Part shown: positions 11,802 through 25,400 of the stretch, one piece after another | How positions within the stretch are numbered: the first letter of the stretch is position 1 | How the letters are laid out: the number at the start of each line of letters is the position of its first letter | Assembly (NCBI GenBank): GCA_020746105.1 | Contig: CM036633.1 | Coordinates: 13,438,501-13,502,500, forward strand | Reading direction: 5' to 3' | Length of the DNA stretch: 64,000 nt | From: Trogon surrucura | Lineage: Eukaryota > Chordata > Aves > Trogoniformes > Trogonidae | Made by a program: the position numbers and the translations under genes | Notes under the pieces: model-generated | Database searches by the model: none | What the model was told of the DNA's origin: nothing | The model's input: only the letters and a program-made list of their open reading frames with translations

Positions 11802-14800
11802 AATGTCTCCCAATGAGTATTTGCCTGTCTAAATTGCCCCGTTTGGTTCATGAATATTCTCATGTTATTCTGAATTGAGACACTTTTGCCATTTTTCTGT
11901 CTGGAGCAGACTGAAACTAGAAAACCCACTTGCTGAGAGGCAAAAGGCCTCATTCTGTCCATGTCTTGTCTTTCACACCCATGCAAAAGTCTGTGTGTAC
12001 GGGCGCCTGGGTGTGTGTGAACCTGTCTGCTCTCTGTGTGCCAAGGTGGAAATAATGACAGAAAGTGAGAGGCAGGTCCCATTGGGTCTAGAATTTAAGG
12101 CACCTGCAGTACTCGCCTGCGTATTCCCAGGGGAACTGGGTTTGGAAGTCTCTGGGGTCAGTTTTATAGTTGCATTTTGAAGCAGCTCCAGCCGTGTGTG
12201 GGGAAGGCTGCTGGAAACCGGCTGATGGAGCTGTCTGCTGCCTGTTCTCCCCTGTCCCTTCTGGGGCCAGCGTTGGTCCCAGCATCCAAACAGCTGCAAG
12301 ATCCAGCTAATCCCTTCATGTGAGTAAAATAGCCCTAAATCATCCCTGTCTGATTCTTGACTCCAAAGAGACATTTCATGGGTGATTGTGAGTGATACAG
12401 TGTGCGGTAATGGATGTATTTAAATGGGATTTATGGGTGACACCTGTCACATAGACCCTTCCATCAGTGACAGGCTGGAGAGATTTACACAGTGACACGG
12501 AGATGTGAGCCTGTTGTAATAGCTCCCTCAGTCACTGGCACAGTGTTTGAGCCTTACAGCATTTGTCAGAAGCACAAACTGGGCTGCTTTGGCCACTGTA
12601 TGATATGGGACTACATGAAATTAGTGGGAAGACTTGAGTGCATCTTTGGCATCTATCCATAGCAGAGTTCTTTAAACTCCAAAGCTCTGCTTGCCTTTTC
12701 GGCAAGCGTCGTAGGAGGTTTTTTGACAGGCAGTTGGTCACAAGAACTTTGTGAGAGCAAGCAGCACTCCTTGAGGTCACTGCCACATGATTTCTTTCTC
12801 TTCTATCCTGTGTGCTCCCTGCCTTTCTCTTGTCCCTATTTCTCTGTGAGTCTGGTCACTCCAAGGGTCCCACCTTGCCTGTATCCCATCAGTTTGTCTG
12901 CTCCATTCCCACCTGGGCTATTCCATTAAGGGTCTTATTCTCCATTTCTCTGGGCAGCCAGTCTTGTCCCTGCATCTCCAGGCTGCAGTTTGAAATGCTC
13001 TCCCCCACCTCCTCATTTTCCTCCTCCAGCAGACATAGCTCCCATCCCAAAGAGCCTTCCTGCCCCTTCCCTTCCTTCCAGAGGATTAGCGAGGATATCT
13101 GCAATGAGATTATTTCTAGGAGACCACTTACGCCGTCCTGATGCTAACTCGCAATGTCAGCTCCACTCAGGCACAGCCAAGGCTGCAGGAAGGTTCCAGG
13201 CACGACTTCTATTGTTTGAGATTTCATTTGGTGGCGGGGGGGAAGGCTGGTAGATTGATTTATTTGTCCCTCCTTGCTCTTTCCCCAAAGATCTTTCGGT
13301 ATTTATGAGAAGCAGCTCATATCACCACACACACGTATCAAACAACTGAAGTCACCCATCAGTCTAAACATGCACAACCTACACAAAATTTTGCTCCCTG
13401 AGCTATCAAAGGCAGCTGGAGACTACCTTGAGGTGACCTGTGGGAGTTGACTCTGTGAGAACATTTTCTCATGAGTAACATGATATGTTTCTTGGTTCTT
13501 GGGCTTGCTTTTTTTTTTTTTATTATATATCTTTATAATTCTGCCATAAGGCAGCCATGGATTTGTGAAATTAGCCTGTCATAACAAATTCGTGTCCTCA
13601 TCAAAGGCTGCTGTTGTGCTTCCTTCCAGACTGGAGCATTCACAGACTAAAGCTGCATTATCACAGTAATTTCAAAGTTCAATAGTGTATTTTCAAAAGC
13701 AATTGCTTTTTAGATGCAGTTTGTTACATAACAGCAAATTTAGATTTAGACTTACCTCAAAATGAAAATTTAATTCTTTAAATAATAAGTCAGCTCCTGT
13801 TGACTCTTGTCTTTATTTTTTTTTTTTTTTTTGTTCTAAAATGATCCAGCTGCACTTGGTGCCCCTGAAAGAGTAAGGTTAGAAGGACTATATAAAGCCT
13901 TTTTATCACAAAGAAGGGGCATTTTCAAACCTAGGGAAAAGTGGATTTCACATTTTTAATCTCTCGGAAGTTAGGCTTTCACATGTCTCTCAGGTCTGAA
14001 TGAGAACCTCTCTGCCAAGAGGTGCAGGGCAGACTGGGACTGAGAGTTGTACGTGGTTATGCTGAAGGATAGGGCTTGAAGAGAAGGGGGTGCTCTGGGC
14101 GAGGAGTGTTAAGGATGTCGATGGAAACCTTTCTGATCAGTATAACCCTTGTCACTAACCCAGAAAACCTCCTCCCTCTAACACAGGACACCATCATCTT
14201 ACTTCTGGATGAACCAAGCGCCCCTGTTGACAGGATGGAACAAGTTCCCCTCAAAATCTTGTCTCCTCGCATTTCCTTGTTTCCTTGTTCTCCCAATTTT
14301 TCTCTTGGCTCCACAATTGCTCTTTGATGGTGTTGGTCGAAAAACTGGCCTCCTCACCCAGGATTTCCACGGGGATGTCCTCTGACTGTTTCTTGCTCGC
14401 AAAGAACAGAACAACCTTTCCCTCTATTCACACTCCGCATGTCCACATCTACCCCAGATGGTGGTTTTCTCATTTTGGGGGCACATGCATAGCTTGGACA
14501 TGTACAGCTTGGTCACTCTGAGCATCCTCAGCTGGCAAGAGAAACAAGACCTTGTTGAGCCAAATTAACCTGTCTGCTTTAAATAGTTGTCTTAAGTATC
14601 CTCAAAATCACCTCATTATTGTTCTGAAAACCAACATTGAGACTTTCCTTTCCCCTGGCAGGTCCTGGGTGCATTAAACCCTTCACATTAACCAATAAAG
14701 TCAGGCTGTTTGCTCGTACTCCCTCCTCTGTCTGTGCTCCCTGTTTTATTTTCCTTTGTTTTACAGCAAGTTTCAGAGGTGCTGTCTTCTAATCAAACCC

Positions 14801-17800
14801 TTAGGTGCAATCAAAATAATAATAATAACAATGATGTTGATGATACACGTTTCCAATTAGTTGTGACAGGTTTTTGATTGGTAAATCTCCACAGGGGGAT
14901 GCTGGCTAATAAGTGTTCAGATTACTTCCCACTGGAATCACGAGGAGATTTCCCTTTGTTTTTCACAGGCGCTGGCTTGGTTTTAGGCTAATTTGGGGAC
15001 AGAAATGCTGAGCCCCGTTACTGTTGAACCAACACTGACGTGGTTACTGGCTTTTGTGAGGACTGTAGTCAAAACAGTCCCATTTGTGGGCCTAACAGTG
15101 TTTCAACCCAAGATGTTGATCATCCCAAATTGCCATCTCTGTGCAAAGACATAATTTATATAATAATTTATACAAACGTGAGCTGAAAAGCTGCAGGAAT
15201 TTACGCCTGTAAGCCCAGCGCTTACCCTGCGGTTAATTAAGGTTATCTCTTTATTTGTCTTTTCCCTTGTGGGTGTCTCAGACAGCAACAATCCAAGTGA
15301 ATAAAAGATGCTCTTAAGTTAACATTTTTTTTTCTTCTTGGCAGTTTGAGAAATTGCAGCTTATTGATTGCAAATAAATTCCCTGCCAACCGGTGCTCTC
15401 TGTTACAGTGCGTAAAGAAACAAAAGGCAACAGATACCAAGCTCTCCGGTCCCCTTGCATGCTGGAGGGGGATTGTTTTGTCCAGATCTTTCTCATAAAA
15501 TGTGCCCAATAACCATCAGAGATAATGGTCGAAACAGTAGTATGGGGGCTTTCCCAATGAGCACACGCACAGCGTGACTGACGTGGTATCCTTCAGGAAG
15601 GGCCTTGAACATCGTGAAAATATATAGAAATGTACAGAAACAGATGCTGACTTTTGAATGGTACCTGCTGCATTCTGACCACAGGGTTTGGATGCTCGGA
15701 GGTGTCAAGGTGCTCCTGGTCCTACCCAGGCTGTGGGAAGTAGGGAAAGTGTAAAGAAGCTGGTGCAAAATTGGTTCCCAAGATGACCGTTACCAACACC
15801 GCTGGCCTCTTGCATAGTGATGAATCTCACCCAGAAATGTGCTTTACGCAGCGCTTGCAAATAGTGGAAAATTGCCCAAGAAAGGACATAGATGCTGTGG
15901 TCTGGAGACAGGGAAGGCTTTTTCTGTGATGGGCTCAGAGCACTCATGGACTGGGTGCTGGAATCCTCGTGTTGGTTTTTCATGACGAGCCAGCAACTTC
16001 TGGTCATTTGAAGAAAAGTTTGCGGCCCTTTCAAGTTTTTCATCTTTGCTAAAGGCTGATTCAGTCACAGAAGAAACAAAATATTGGCTATTGGCTGCCA
16101 GTCACTCCTTGCTTAATAGTTTCATTGCCCGGTTACGTAGGAGGAGCCGTAATATAGCATAGAGGTGAACCAAGACTAAATAGTGAGTAATAAGAAGCAA
16201 ACAGTGAAAGCAAAAGGCTGAATGTCTTAGCATAAAGTTCACAGGATGAATTAATGAATGATTTTCATAGAGAAAAAAGAACTATATTCTCAAAGGAGAT
16301 TACTCACAATGAACAATTCGATCAGATCCAGCCTCAAGAAAGGAAAAGGGTAAAAATAAATAGTCCTTCTCCAAAAGGAAAGGCTATTAATACTGCAATG
16401 TCTTAATGGTTCACACGAGGACCATTGTTATCAAGTGCATTTATTAATAGCCCGGATGCCTGAGCATTCGTTTCAATGGATGAGCAGTGAAAAGAAAATC
16501 TGTGGATAAATACGAAACTGCGTGTAATGGTCAAGTCTTGGAAGCTCAGTTAGGAAATTCCACAAGTGCCATGATGGGGCAGTGCGGTGGCTGAAGAAAT
16601 TCGGTGTATGAAAGGGAAAGTAATGGAAATCGGGAGGGATGGTCTGAACTATTCATTAATGGGTTCTAAGGTTCTGAATCGACTGTAACTGTTCAATAAA
16701 AGCTCATCATCAATGTGGAAAGGCAATGAGAACATCGGCTTGGTGTGCAGAAGCTGGTTATTTCTGTAAATAAAATTTGTGATCTAAGAAAGAGCAAGAA
16801 ATAAACTAAGTCAAACATGGTCTTGCAGGGTCACTCTGCCGGAGGGATCTGTGTTTGCAGGCCCATTCCCAGCTCTCACAGCACTCTGCTGCAAAACCAC
16901 TGGTGGAATTTGGAGAACGGATTAGCCCCAAGAGAAGGTTTTCCACACTTCAGTCCACCGATGGTTGGGAGAAATCCTTGTTTTCAAGCCTTGATGCTAG
17001 TGTATGTATCTTTGTGGTAAGATCAGATGTCCTCCTCTACTGGGGAGGCTATTCCCACCGATCCCTAGGTGTTCCTCACCTTGATGCTCCATAAAACCAA
17101 CTCAGCATGTGGGCGGCAGCCCTCTGCATTGCTAATACCAAAATATGAGCCACCATCGAGGGAGCCACCCAACAATCTCTTCCAGAGCCAGCAGCTGCTC
17201 CCTCACCCTTCCTGTTGGCCTCAGAACCTAGCAATGTCCTTCAGCAAGCCAGGTGCTTTGTCATCCTTTAATAGTACTAATTACCTAATTATCTGCTCAA
17301 GCACTTTAGTGAAGCATTTCAATGTTTTCATCTCCACTTCCCCAGGCTCCTTCCTTAGGAAAGTGACGATCTGTCGCAGGGAGGTGAGTTACTCTTACCT
17401 GAGAAAAATCAAACCCTCCCCGTGCAGCAGCGAGTCCCGGGCATCAGCACCCCCCTCACCCCCTCCATCACCCTTTCTGCTCCTGTCGACTCTGCCTGTG
17501 TTGCCCGCAGAGCTGTCTAGGCTGGGCTTTCAGTGGTTTTTCACAAGTCTTGTTTTTTCCCCCACCTCAACCAACACTCACCTTCACATTTTCTGTATGA
17601 GAAGAGGCTCTTACCTGCCCTGAACCCTCAGTGCCCTAGAGTTGCCTTCACACCAGCATGACCTGTGTGAATGGGGTTGTTTGCAGCTGTTTGGGCGATT
17701 TGGATTTTACAGCTTTACATACGATTTCATCAGGCCCTGGCTGTTAGAGTACCTGTTGGCAGACACTTGGCAACTTCTCCAAGTTTCCTGCTCCAAAGTC

Positions 17801-20800
17801 TTCTTCCCTTACCGTAAGCCTGCCGCTGCGGACATGGATGTTCAGCAGAATATCCTCCCTTGGAGTACAGCTTGTCTTCGATCACCTTCCATGTAGAGCA
17901 GCGCTTCATACAAGTCACATGCTCTCTTCCTTCTCAGCTAATACACAGAGCAAGTTAAGATTCAATCTTATGCCAATCTCATGAACAAGCTTCCAGCTAG
18001 CATTCTCTCCCTGAGGTCCTCTGCTCTCTGCTTGGGTACTTAAAATCTTCCATTACTCTGCTCATATTTTGTTGTTTGTTCAAATCACCTTCCAGTCCAG
18101 TCTTTTTTTCCCCTATAGAAAAGGAGAGATGCTTTTACCATCTTCCCTTTTACAGCATACTTATCAAGTATGTTGCTAAGCAAGTACTCGCAGCAGAGTC
18201 TTTCAAATATAAGTGATGCGTGTAAAATATTGTACAGGTAGCAGTGATTGCTGCAGTGAGAAAAGTCCCAATTCTGCATAATTCCCCTGGCTTCACTGGA
18301 ACAACTCTTCATACAAACTGGGATAGATGGAAGGTGTGTCCAGCATTGGCTGCATTAGAAATTGTTATTTTCAGGTACTCTCACTAGGCTTGCAGAATGT
18401 TGCCCTTTGGGCTGAAATTGCCTATAAGCAGCACCTATCCCACAGCAATTTTTCCCTCGTTTTGAGAGTTTAGGCAGAATTAAGAGAGCTGCTTTTGAAT
18501 ACGGTAAAGAGGAGAAAATACATTTAAGAAAAATAAAAATCTGACCTTTTTCTCTTGGCAGCTCTACAGCTGAATTGGCTGAGGTTTGAGAGATGCAATT
18601 TGGCAGGAAAATAGCCCTCATTGGGGAGCAGTGCAGGGCTTTGTACTGCAGGAAATTGGGTTTGATTTGCCCATGCTACAAGTATTCAAAAATTGCAATC
18701 TGGCCATATGCAGTGGAGGGCTTTTGCTAAGCTGATTAAGGGACATGGAGACCAGGGGAATAAGACTCTGTGTCTGCTGGGCCAGAACAGAAGCGAGTTC
18801 CCGAGGGATGGGCAAGGAGCCCCCAGCGTGGAGGAGCAGGATGCTCAGCCCCGCTGGCTGCAGGAGGCAGGGAGGGCTCCTTCGGGTGACGCTCGGCTGG
18901 AGATGGGCCCGAAGCAGAAACCCCTCCAACCTACCTTTAAGTCCTGAAAAGTGTTTTTGCTCAGATTGTATCTACAATTTGGTTTTGCGTGTCGAGCGGT
19001 TGGGTCTCTGCACCCCAGTGCATGTAAAACCAGGCTTATTGCCATGCAGGTGAGTTATCCCCCCGTTGCCAAGCCCTTTTTTTCCTGCTTGTTCAAGGTA
19101 TTGCAGGATCAGATCCATACTGCATAATGAAGTGAGACTTTTTCCTAGGCTGTCTCCAAGTCTGACCACTGGGAAAACTGAGTTCACGGCAATAAGCGGG
19201 ATCTGTATTTCTGATCCATTTTAAAGCAGAAAAGAGATTTTTCACAAACTGCCTCAGCTCTAAGGATCCTCTTCACTCCCTTTAAATATTAAGTCATTTT
19301 CAGGCAGACACCAGGCATAGCCTGTTTCAAAAAGCAGTGCATAAAGCTGCAGGAATAGTGGCAAATCATATTCACATGCACATTCTTTGGAGTAGCTGTT
19401 AAACTTTGTGGGTGAGCTGACTGAATTACTGGAACAGAATATTTGACTAAAATAAAAATATTTTTGGAGCTGGCAAGTGGAAATCAGTTTGCAGCAGTGA
19501 TTTCTGATAGACGGTTGTACTGCATGAGCAGGTTTGATGCTTAAGGAAAGAGGATCAAGAGGCAGGATGAATAGGAGACATGGTTTGTAATAACTAAGGA
19601 CTGAGAAGCATGGTCCTTCTGCAACGTGGTGCTGGCCATCCTGAGCTGATCTGCTATGGCATTGTTCCCTTTGTTACTAACCTGCATTTTCCTAGCAGAA
19701 GTCATTTTATTTGTTTTTTTTATTCAGAGCCAGTTTCAAGAGCCCTGTTTCGCACTGGTTTGTAGCTTCCTCTGAAAATACTCCTGCTGAAACTGGAGGG
19801 ATAAAGTAACTACTCACCATACAAATATATACACAGAGAGGGAGAGGGTTGATTAAATTGAGCTCTTTGCCTTGCAAACCCTTTCTGCTTTGATTTGCCA
19901 GGGAGATGAGGACGAGGTGTTAGGCACAGTTTATCTGATCCATACCCTACCCATGTCCTTGGTCGTTCATGCCCACTCAGTGAGATGTGCAATTCCTGCT
20001 CTTTTCCCATTCCACAGCATCAAGACTTTCCTTGTTACTTGTAGTATGAGAGTACATAAAACATAAAAAGTGAGGCAGTGTTATTTCTGCCCTGCGCTGC
20101 AATAGAAAACCCATTAATTGCATTTTTGGCAATGAAGTATGTGCATATAGAACTTAAAGCTCTTTAAATATGCAGGAAATGTTCCCCTAATGACTGGCCT
20201 TGGCTGCTGTGGAGCTGCTCTGTGAAGTGTCGGTGGCACAGGAGTGGCTCTGCGGGACTTGGTGTGACCGGGGTGGGTGGTCGTGCTTGGGACAGAGGTG
20301 GCAGGAGCTGACCAAGGGGCTGCATTTTAATCCAGTCACCTGGAAACCTTGTACCTCCAGGAGTACTGAAGAGAGTGGAAAGGAGGATAATATTGCGCAG
20401 CTTTGATTTAAGTTATAACTCAGTGAAAAACCTACATCAGGGACCCTTGAGATGACACAGATGGTCATTCAGCCCCTTATGTTAATGCTCTGTGATGCTT
20501 TACTCTGCGGCTGCGTGCTTTCTCCCATGACACAGAAAATTATATTGGGGGTTTTCTTCTTTTGCAGCCTGCTTCCCCGTCACATGATATGGTGTCCTCT
20601 ATCTCCATGTATATTCTTTAATTTGGATCTATCGTTATCTTTATAACCTGCCCTCAGTCCCTCTCAAGGCACAGATAAAGAGCAGCAGGCTGGGTTTCAG
20701 GGTGAAAGACGGTGGCTGGTGCTCACAGCAAGACACGCGTCCATGCAGGGTGACAGGAGCTCGAGATCACCCCATCCAGCTTCTCACGGCCACCCCAGGC

Positions 20801-22159
20801 TGCTTTGGGATCAGTGTGTGTTATAACTGAAGGTGGGTTTAAGAATGAAACAACGAGTAGGACCAGCTAATCCTGGTTGTTTTAAATTCAGAAGTGGCTG
20901 CTGATCTAGAGGAACTGGGAAGAAGAGCCCTTAAGAGAATAAATTTATATTCCGAGCTTTTACTTCTCACTCACAGCTGTCTGAAAAACGTCACTCCCCC
21001 ACCCAGCTACTCAATGAGGAGAAGAGCACGAGGAGAAGGAACAGCTCGGATCTGGATGGGCTGTTTGTCAGGTATGAATTCTCTCATCCAGCCACTCTCA
21101 CTTCTATTCAGCACATGTAATGAATGTCTGAAAAATCTGGAAATTTATGTTCAGATCAATGGGAGCTGATTAATTACCTAAGATGTATTCAGATAACAGA
21201 GTTGAGAGGAAAAGCAAAGGCAATGCTTTCAAAAATGCTCAATGAAGTAAACCAAGTACATTGAGAATATGTTTAAAGGATAAGTGCAAAGACGACCCAG
21301 GCAAGCGGGGTATCAAAGAAAGGAGACATCCAAAAGCCAGTCTTACAATCAACAACATAGACATGAAGGAGAAAAGACATCTCTAAAGCTATTAAAAATC
21401 TGGGAGCCTATTAAAAATGGATGAAAAAAAAGGTACAAGGAAATCAAATCAAGAGACATGGAGTGGCACTTGCAAAAGAAACCTTTAACAGAGTGAAAAA
21501 ATTACTCTGTGATGCAAGTGAATTTAAATAGTGGCTCCAGCGACGATGGAGAATGGCACTTTCTTTTTTCTCAGACCCGCTCCTAACGGATGAAATGTGT
21601 ATGTGCCTTCAGCCTATGGGAATACACCGGGGGTTCACCCTGTGTGTCCAGCCAGTGTCCCCTCCTTGGCTGATCACCAATGCAACTGCTACTTAAAAAA
21701 CAAGGCTCTACCTGTGGAGGCTGGAAAGGTCTTGCCCAGTCCTGTCTGTCCCAGGTGAATATCACCCAGATCTGGCTTCCTCTCTCTCAAACCCCATCTC
21801 TCTCAGAATGAAAATCTACTCACAGCTCTGCTTTACCTCCCTTTCTTACTTTCAGCTTTATTTTGTCTGCAGAAACACCAGTGCTAACACCAAAAATGTA
21901 ACTCCAGTGGCAAAGGAATTAAAAAGGTACACCTAAACCAGGAGACTTTTATAACAGAATTATGTGAAAGGTTGGACGTTGAACGTGCAGACACACCAAT
22001 GGTCTCACGTGGTGACCATTATTGCTGCACTTCTTTGCGAAGCAGCCAAGCAGGTCTGGCTGTTCTGCAGGAGCCCACACCATTCACCTCCTGCCCAGCC
22101 ACTTGTTTCATACCCCCCCCACCTCGCTGAAAGGCCGAGGGGTGAGAAAAGACCTCCAG
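11802..22159. other. Intergenic stretch, nothing recognised
   Basis: About 10 kb of sequence without recognisable genes. It has a short AATAAT repeat at 14,815-14,828, T-runs near 13,510 and 13,820, and a TATATAAAG at about 13,889 without supporting promoter elements. Purine-rich sequence at 21,180-21,500 looks like old transposon-derived DNA, but I could not find ordered protein motifs in it. Confidence 0.6.
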
Positions 22160-23290
22160 CATCCGCACTATGTAGGCCACCCGGAATGTCTCCATCTCTT
22201 CTTCAAGCCCAGGTTTAACTTCCTCCTTCCCCTAATTCAGGAGACTGTTCCAGATCGTTAAAACTCTTCTACTCAAAATCTTCATATGACTTCCTAAATG
22301 CTTTCATGGCCAGAATGTTGCATTTGTTCTCGTTCCAAGACAGTCCTTTAGCTTAAATAGCTTGCTTCATCCTCTCTGTTTATTCCCCCTTCTCTCATCG
22401 CAGTCATGTCTCCCTTGGCCATTGCTTGTTCCTGTTACACCAGCCAAGCCTTTCCTCGCCCCAGGAGCAGATCAGCTCTTGGCCCGTACGGCCCCTCCTG
22501 CAGCCCTTTCTCTCCACTTTCCCATTCTCCGACCTTAAACAAGGGTGGCAGGAGACGTGATCTAGGGATGCTGGACATGGTCACACCTGGTCAGGGATGC
22601 GGTGCTCATGCTCACCCATTCCTAGTAGGAAAACGTTGCCTGGGATAAGCCCATCCGCCTTTTCCAGAGCTGCACCATGCTGGCAGCTCACCATCCCCCT
22701 GTGACAGATGAGTGGAAAGAACTTTCTCTCCTGTTCTGTCATTTCCAAGTGATGAGGCCCAAGCTTCAAGCAGAAATTCATGTTATTAGTCCCAGTGTGC
22801 ACAGTTCTCCACTTTGTACTATTACATTTCATTCTGTTTCTATTACTTCGCTCGTAAGGATCATCCAAGTGTTTTATTTGCTATATTTGATCCGATTTTC
22901 CATTTACCTTCAGGTCTTTAATTATTCTTTCCTTGCAAATTTATTCTAAGCTTTGAATACCGTTGATGTCTCTAGTTGCCTGGATCCTTTATTTCTTTTT
23001 TTTAAACAGGAGAACTGGGCTTGCCATTTTCTTCTGCTCGACTTATGTATTAAAAATCCTTAAGAGTGGACTCGTGATTGCATGTGCCAGTTCTTTTAGG
23101 AGTCTGGGATGGATTATTTGTTCCCTCTGGCTTCAGTGCATTAAAGCTCTTTTAGTTTTGCTTTCACCTCGGATGCTGAAATTTCCATTTTTATAAATCT
23201 TGTGCCCATTAGCTATCATCCCTGTGCCCTTGTGTCCTGAAGCATCATCTTTATTGAAAGCTGAAGCAAAGTACTCATTTAGGTCTTTTG
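22160..23290 (-). mobile_element. Ancient CR1-like LINE ORF2 fossil, minus strand, internally deleted
   Basis: Reading the minus strand from high to low coordinates, pieces of LINE ORF2 appear in the correct order. NEYFASAFN lies at 23279-23253 (the linker before the reverse transcriptase), EVKAKLKEL at 23170-23144, and IHPRLLKELAHAITSPLL followed by RIFNT at 23114-23046. A DPGNYR-like block with Tyr changed to a stop lies near 23,000-22,980, a KCNSTKW..HTGTNN block at about 22,832-22,780, LEMTEQE just after it, and IWNSL at 22255-22241 near the C-terminus. Frames shift between blocks. The region that should hold YLDFSKAFD and FADD is missing, because only about 200 bases separate blocks that are normally several hundred bases apart. 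No octamer tail is visible. This is a far older CR1/L3-clade insertion than the others here. Confidence 0.83.
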
Positions 23291-25148
23291 CTGTAACTAC
23301 ATTTAATCTTTTATTTCATCCCTCTTGCTTTCTTTTCCGTCTGTGTGACCTAAGATCTCTTTGCTTAAAAAAAAAAAAAAAAAAGATAAAAAAAATGTGC
23401 AGTTATAACTCAGCTTGAGTTTTGGCAAATCTCACTTCAGTCCTGCAGTTTCTGCACCCTGAAGCAGTTTGTTGATCAGTCTCTTCCTCCGTCCCCTGCA
23501 GGCTCTCTGCCTTCTTGCAATCTCTCTTCCAGGAGAGCAGCTGTGTATTTACTCCCCATGTCTGGAATGTGCCTCCCAGATTGGTTTTGCTCTTCCCAAG
23601 GTCTCCCCTGCTCTCAGGTGCTGTGGAGAGCACGAATAGAGCTGCCTGCATCTGTTTGCCTCTTGAAGCCTGCCCTTCCTGTATAAACATCAGGTTTAGT
23701 TCATCCCTCTGTTTAAATTGTACAAATCTGTCATCACCTCAGGTCTTCTCTACGTCCAGCTCTTCTGTAACATCCCCACTGGGTTACCAAAATGGCCTGG
23801 CAGCTTCCCTGCAGACCTCCCCACCTCCTGGAGCTCGGAGGCTGGAGCTCCAGCCCAGGAGTTGGGGATTTAAGAGGCTGGAGCTCGCAGCTTGGCCAGC
23901 ATCCGGAACATCTGCTGTAAGGCTGATGGGACAATCCAGGTTCATTGTCAGCTCTTGCTCCCACCTGAAGATCGTGCATGGTCAGGAAGGAGGTGGGAAT
24001 CCAAGCTCCAGAAAACACTGTTCATAGTGTCTGCAGGTCACCCTGTCCCCTCTCCCTCCAGGAATACCCTGAACACTATTACTTTGGACATTACGGGATA
24101 GTTGAAGAAAAAGTAGCTAGATTCTTTTCTTCTGTTCTTATTTTGTGACAATAAGAACAACCTCGTTCCTCTGCTGACCCTACAGCAAAGTCTTATGGCA
24201 GCAATAAAATAAAAGAAAGGAAAAAGAAACTTTTCTGAGAAATTATCAACCTTTCCCCTGCACACATGGTTCCTGCGGTTGGCTAAATGTTTAAAAGGGC
24301 TCATGTTACTGGTACTGCAGTTCAGATCTGATTGAAAAGACTCCTCTCTAGAAAGCTGAGGTTTCTCATCTGCATTTCTTCTGCTTGGAGATTTCTCATT
24401 TGTCTGCAAGTGCAGTGTCTCTGGGTGGTTTTTAAATGACCAAAACCAACCAAAAAGAAAAAGTAGTTTTAAGGTGTTGGATAAGAGACTTTGGAGAGTC
24501 TTGTTCCACACTGAGATATTCTGCAGCAAGATGGGGCATCCTGCGTCAGCCACCCTCATCCTCCAAAGGGGACATGACAGAATTGGAACATTTCATTTTT
24601 CAAGTGTGTTCTTTTTTTTTATTTTGTTTTAATGAAGTTTGCTATTTCACTGAGATCTTATTACTAGGGAGAGACAACAACCTCCACTAGTTGTTAGAGT
24701 CCAATGGGAAACATTCCCTACAAATGTTGAGATATTAAAGACTTTCCCAATTTATAGCTGAGATAAAGCCAAGACCTTCTTGTTAAAAAGAACACAGCAA
24801 CATTTGCCTGTGCTTAAGAGAACTCCTGTGAGACAGTCAACCTGGACCCAGCTCTGGCTTCTGCCTGAGCTAAACCAGCTCATGTCCAACCTAACCCCAC
24901 GTCTGCTCAGCAGGTGCAGGGCTTGGTCCTGCTCTGCCATCCCCAAGGTGCCGAGGAGGGACAAGAGTCTCCTCATCTCATGCAAAGCCAGGGGAGCAGT
25001 GAAACAAGGGAAGAGGGAACACCGGTGAATGTGGGACTGGGATGAGTGGGAGTAGATGCCTCATGGAGAAGGGAAGACCATCCAGGCAGTGGTGGTCCCT
25101 GGAAAGGGACTGCTGAAATACAGGGGAGCATAACATAAGCAGGGAAAC
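23291..25148. other. Intergenic stretch, nothing recognised
   Basis: It begins with a poly-A tract at 23,368-23,385. The GC-richer part at 23,800-23,900 has a duplicated GGCTGGAGCTC word. No gene signature is seen. Confidence 0.6.
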
Positions 25149-25400
25149 CATAGAATCATTCCGGTTGGGATCATTGAGTCCAACCATTAACATTAACTCT
25201 GCTCTACAAAGCTCAGCCCTAAAACCATCTCACCCAACACCTTTAAACACACCCAGGGATGGGGACTCGACCATCTGGCCAGGCAGCCTGTCCCAATGTC
25301 TGTCTACTCATTCTGTGAAAAAAAATTTCCTAATTTCCAGTCTAAACCTACTCTGTTGCAGCCATTCCCTCTTGTTCTATCGTTAATTACCCATGAGAAA
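25149..25400 (-). mobile_element. CR1 3'-end fragment, minus strand
   Basis: Read on the minus strand, this is a CR1 3' end. On the plus strand it begins CATAGAATCATT (the reversed octamer tail), followed by GGTTGGGATCATTGAGTCCA, the CAGGGATGGGGACTCGACCA stretch, the CAGCCTGTCCCAATG stretch, and AAATTTCCTAATTTCCAGTC, all standard features of reversed avian CR1 copies. It covers about 250 bases of the C-terminal ORF2 and 3' UTR and has no open frame of note. Confidence 0.85.

Noticed and set aside
21180-21560. Purine-rich segment suspected to be an old LINE
   Set aside because: No ordered protein motifs or tail could be found in any frame.
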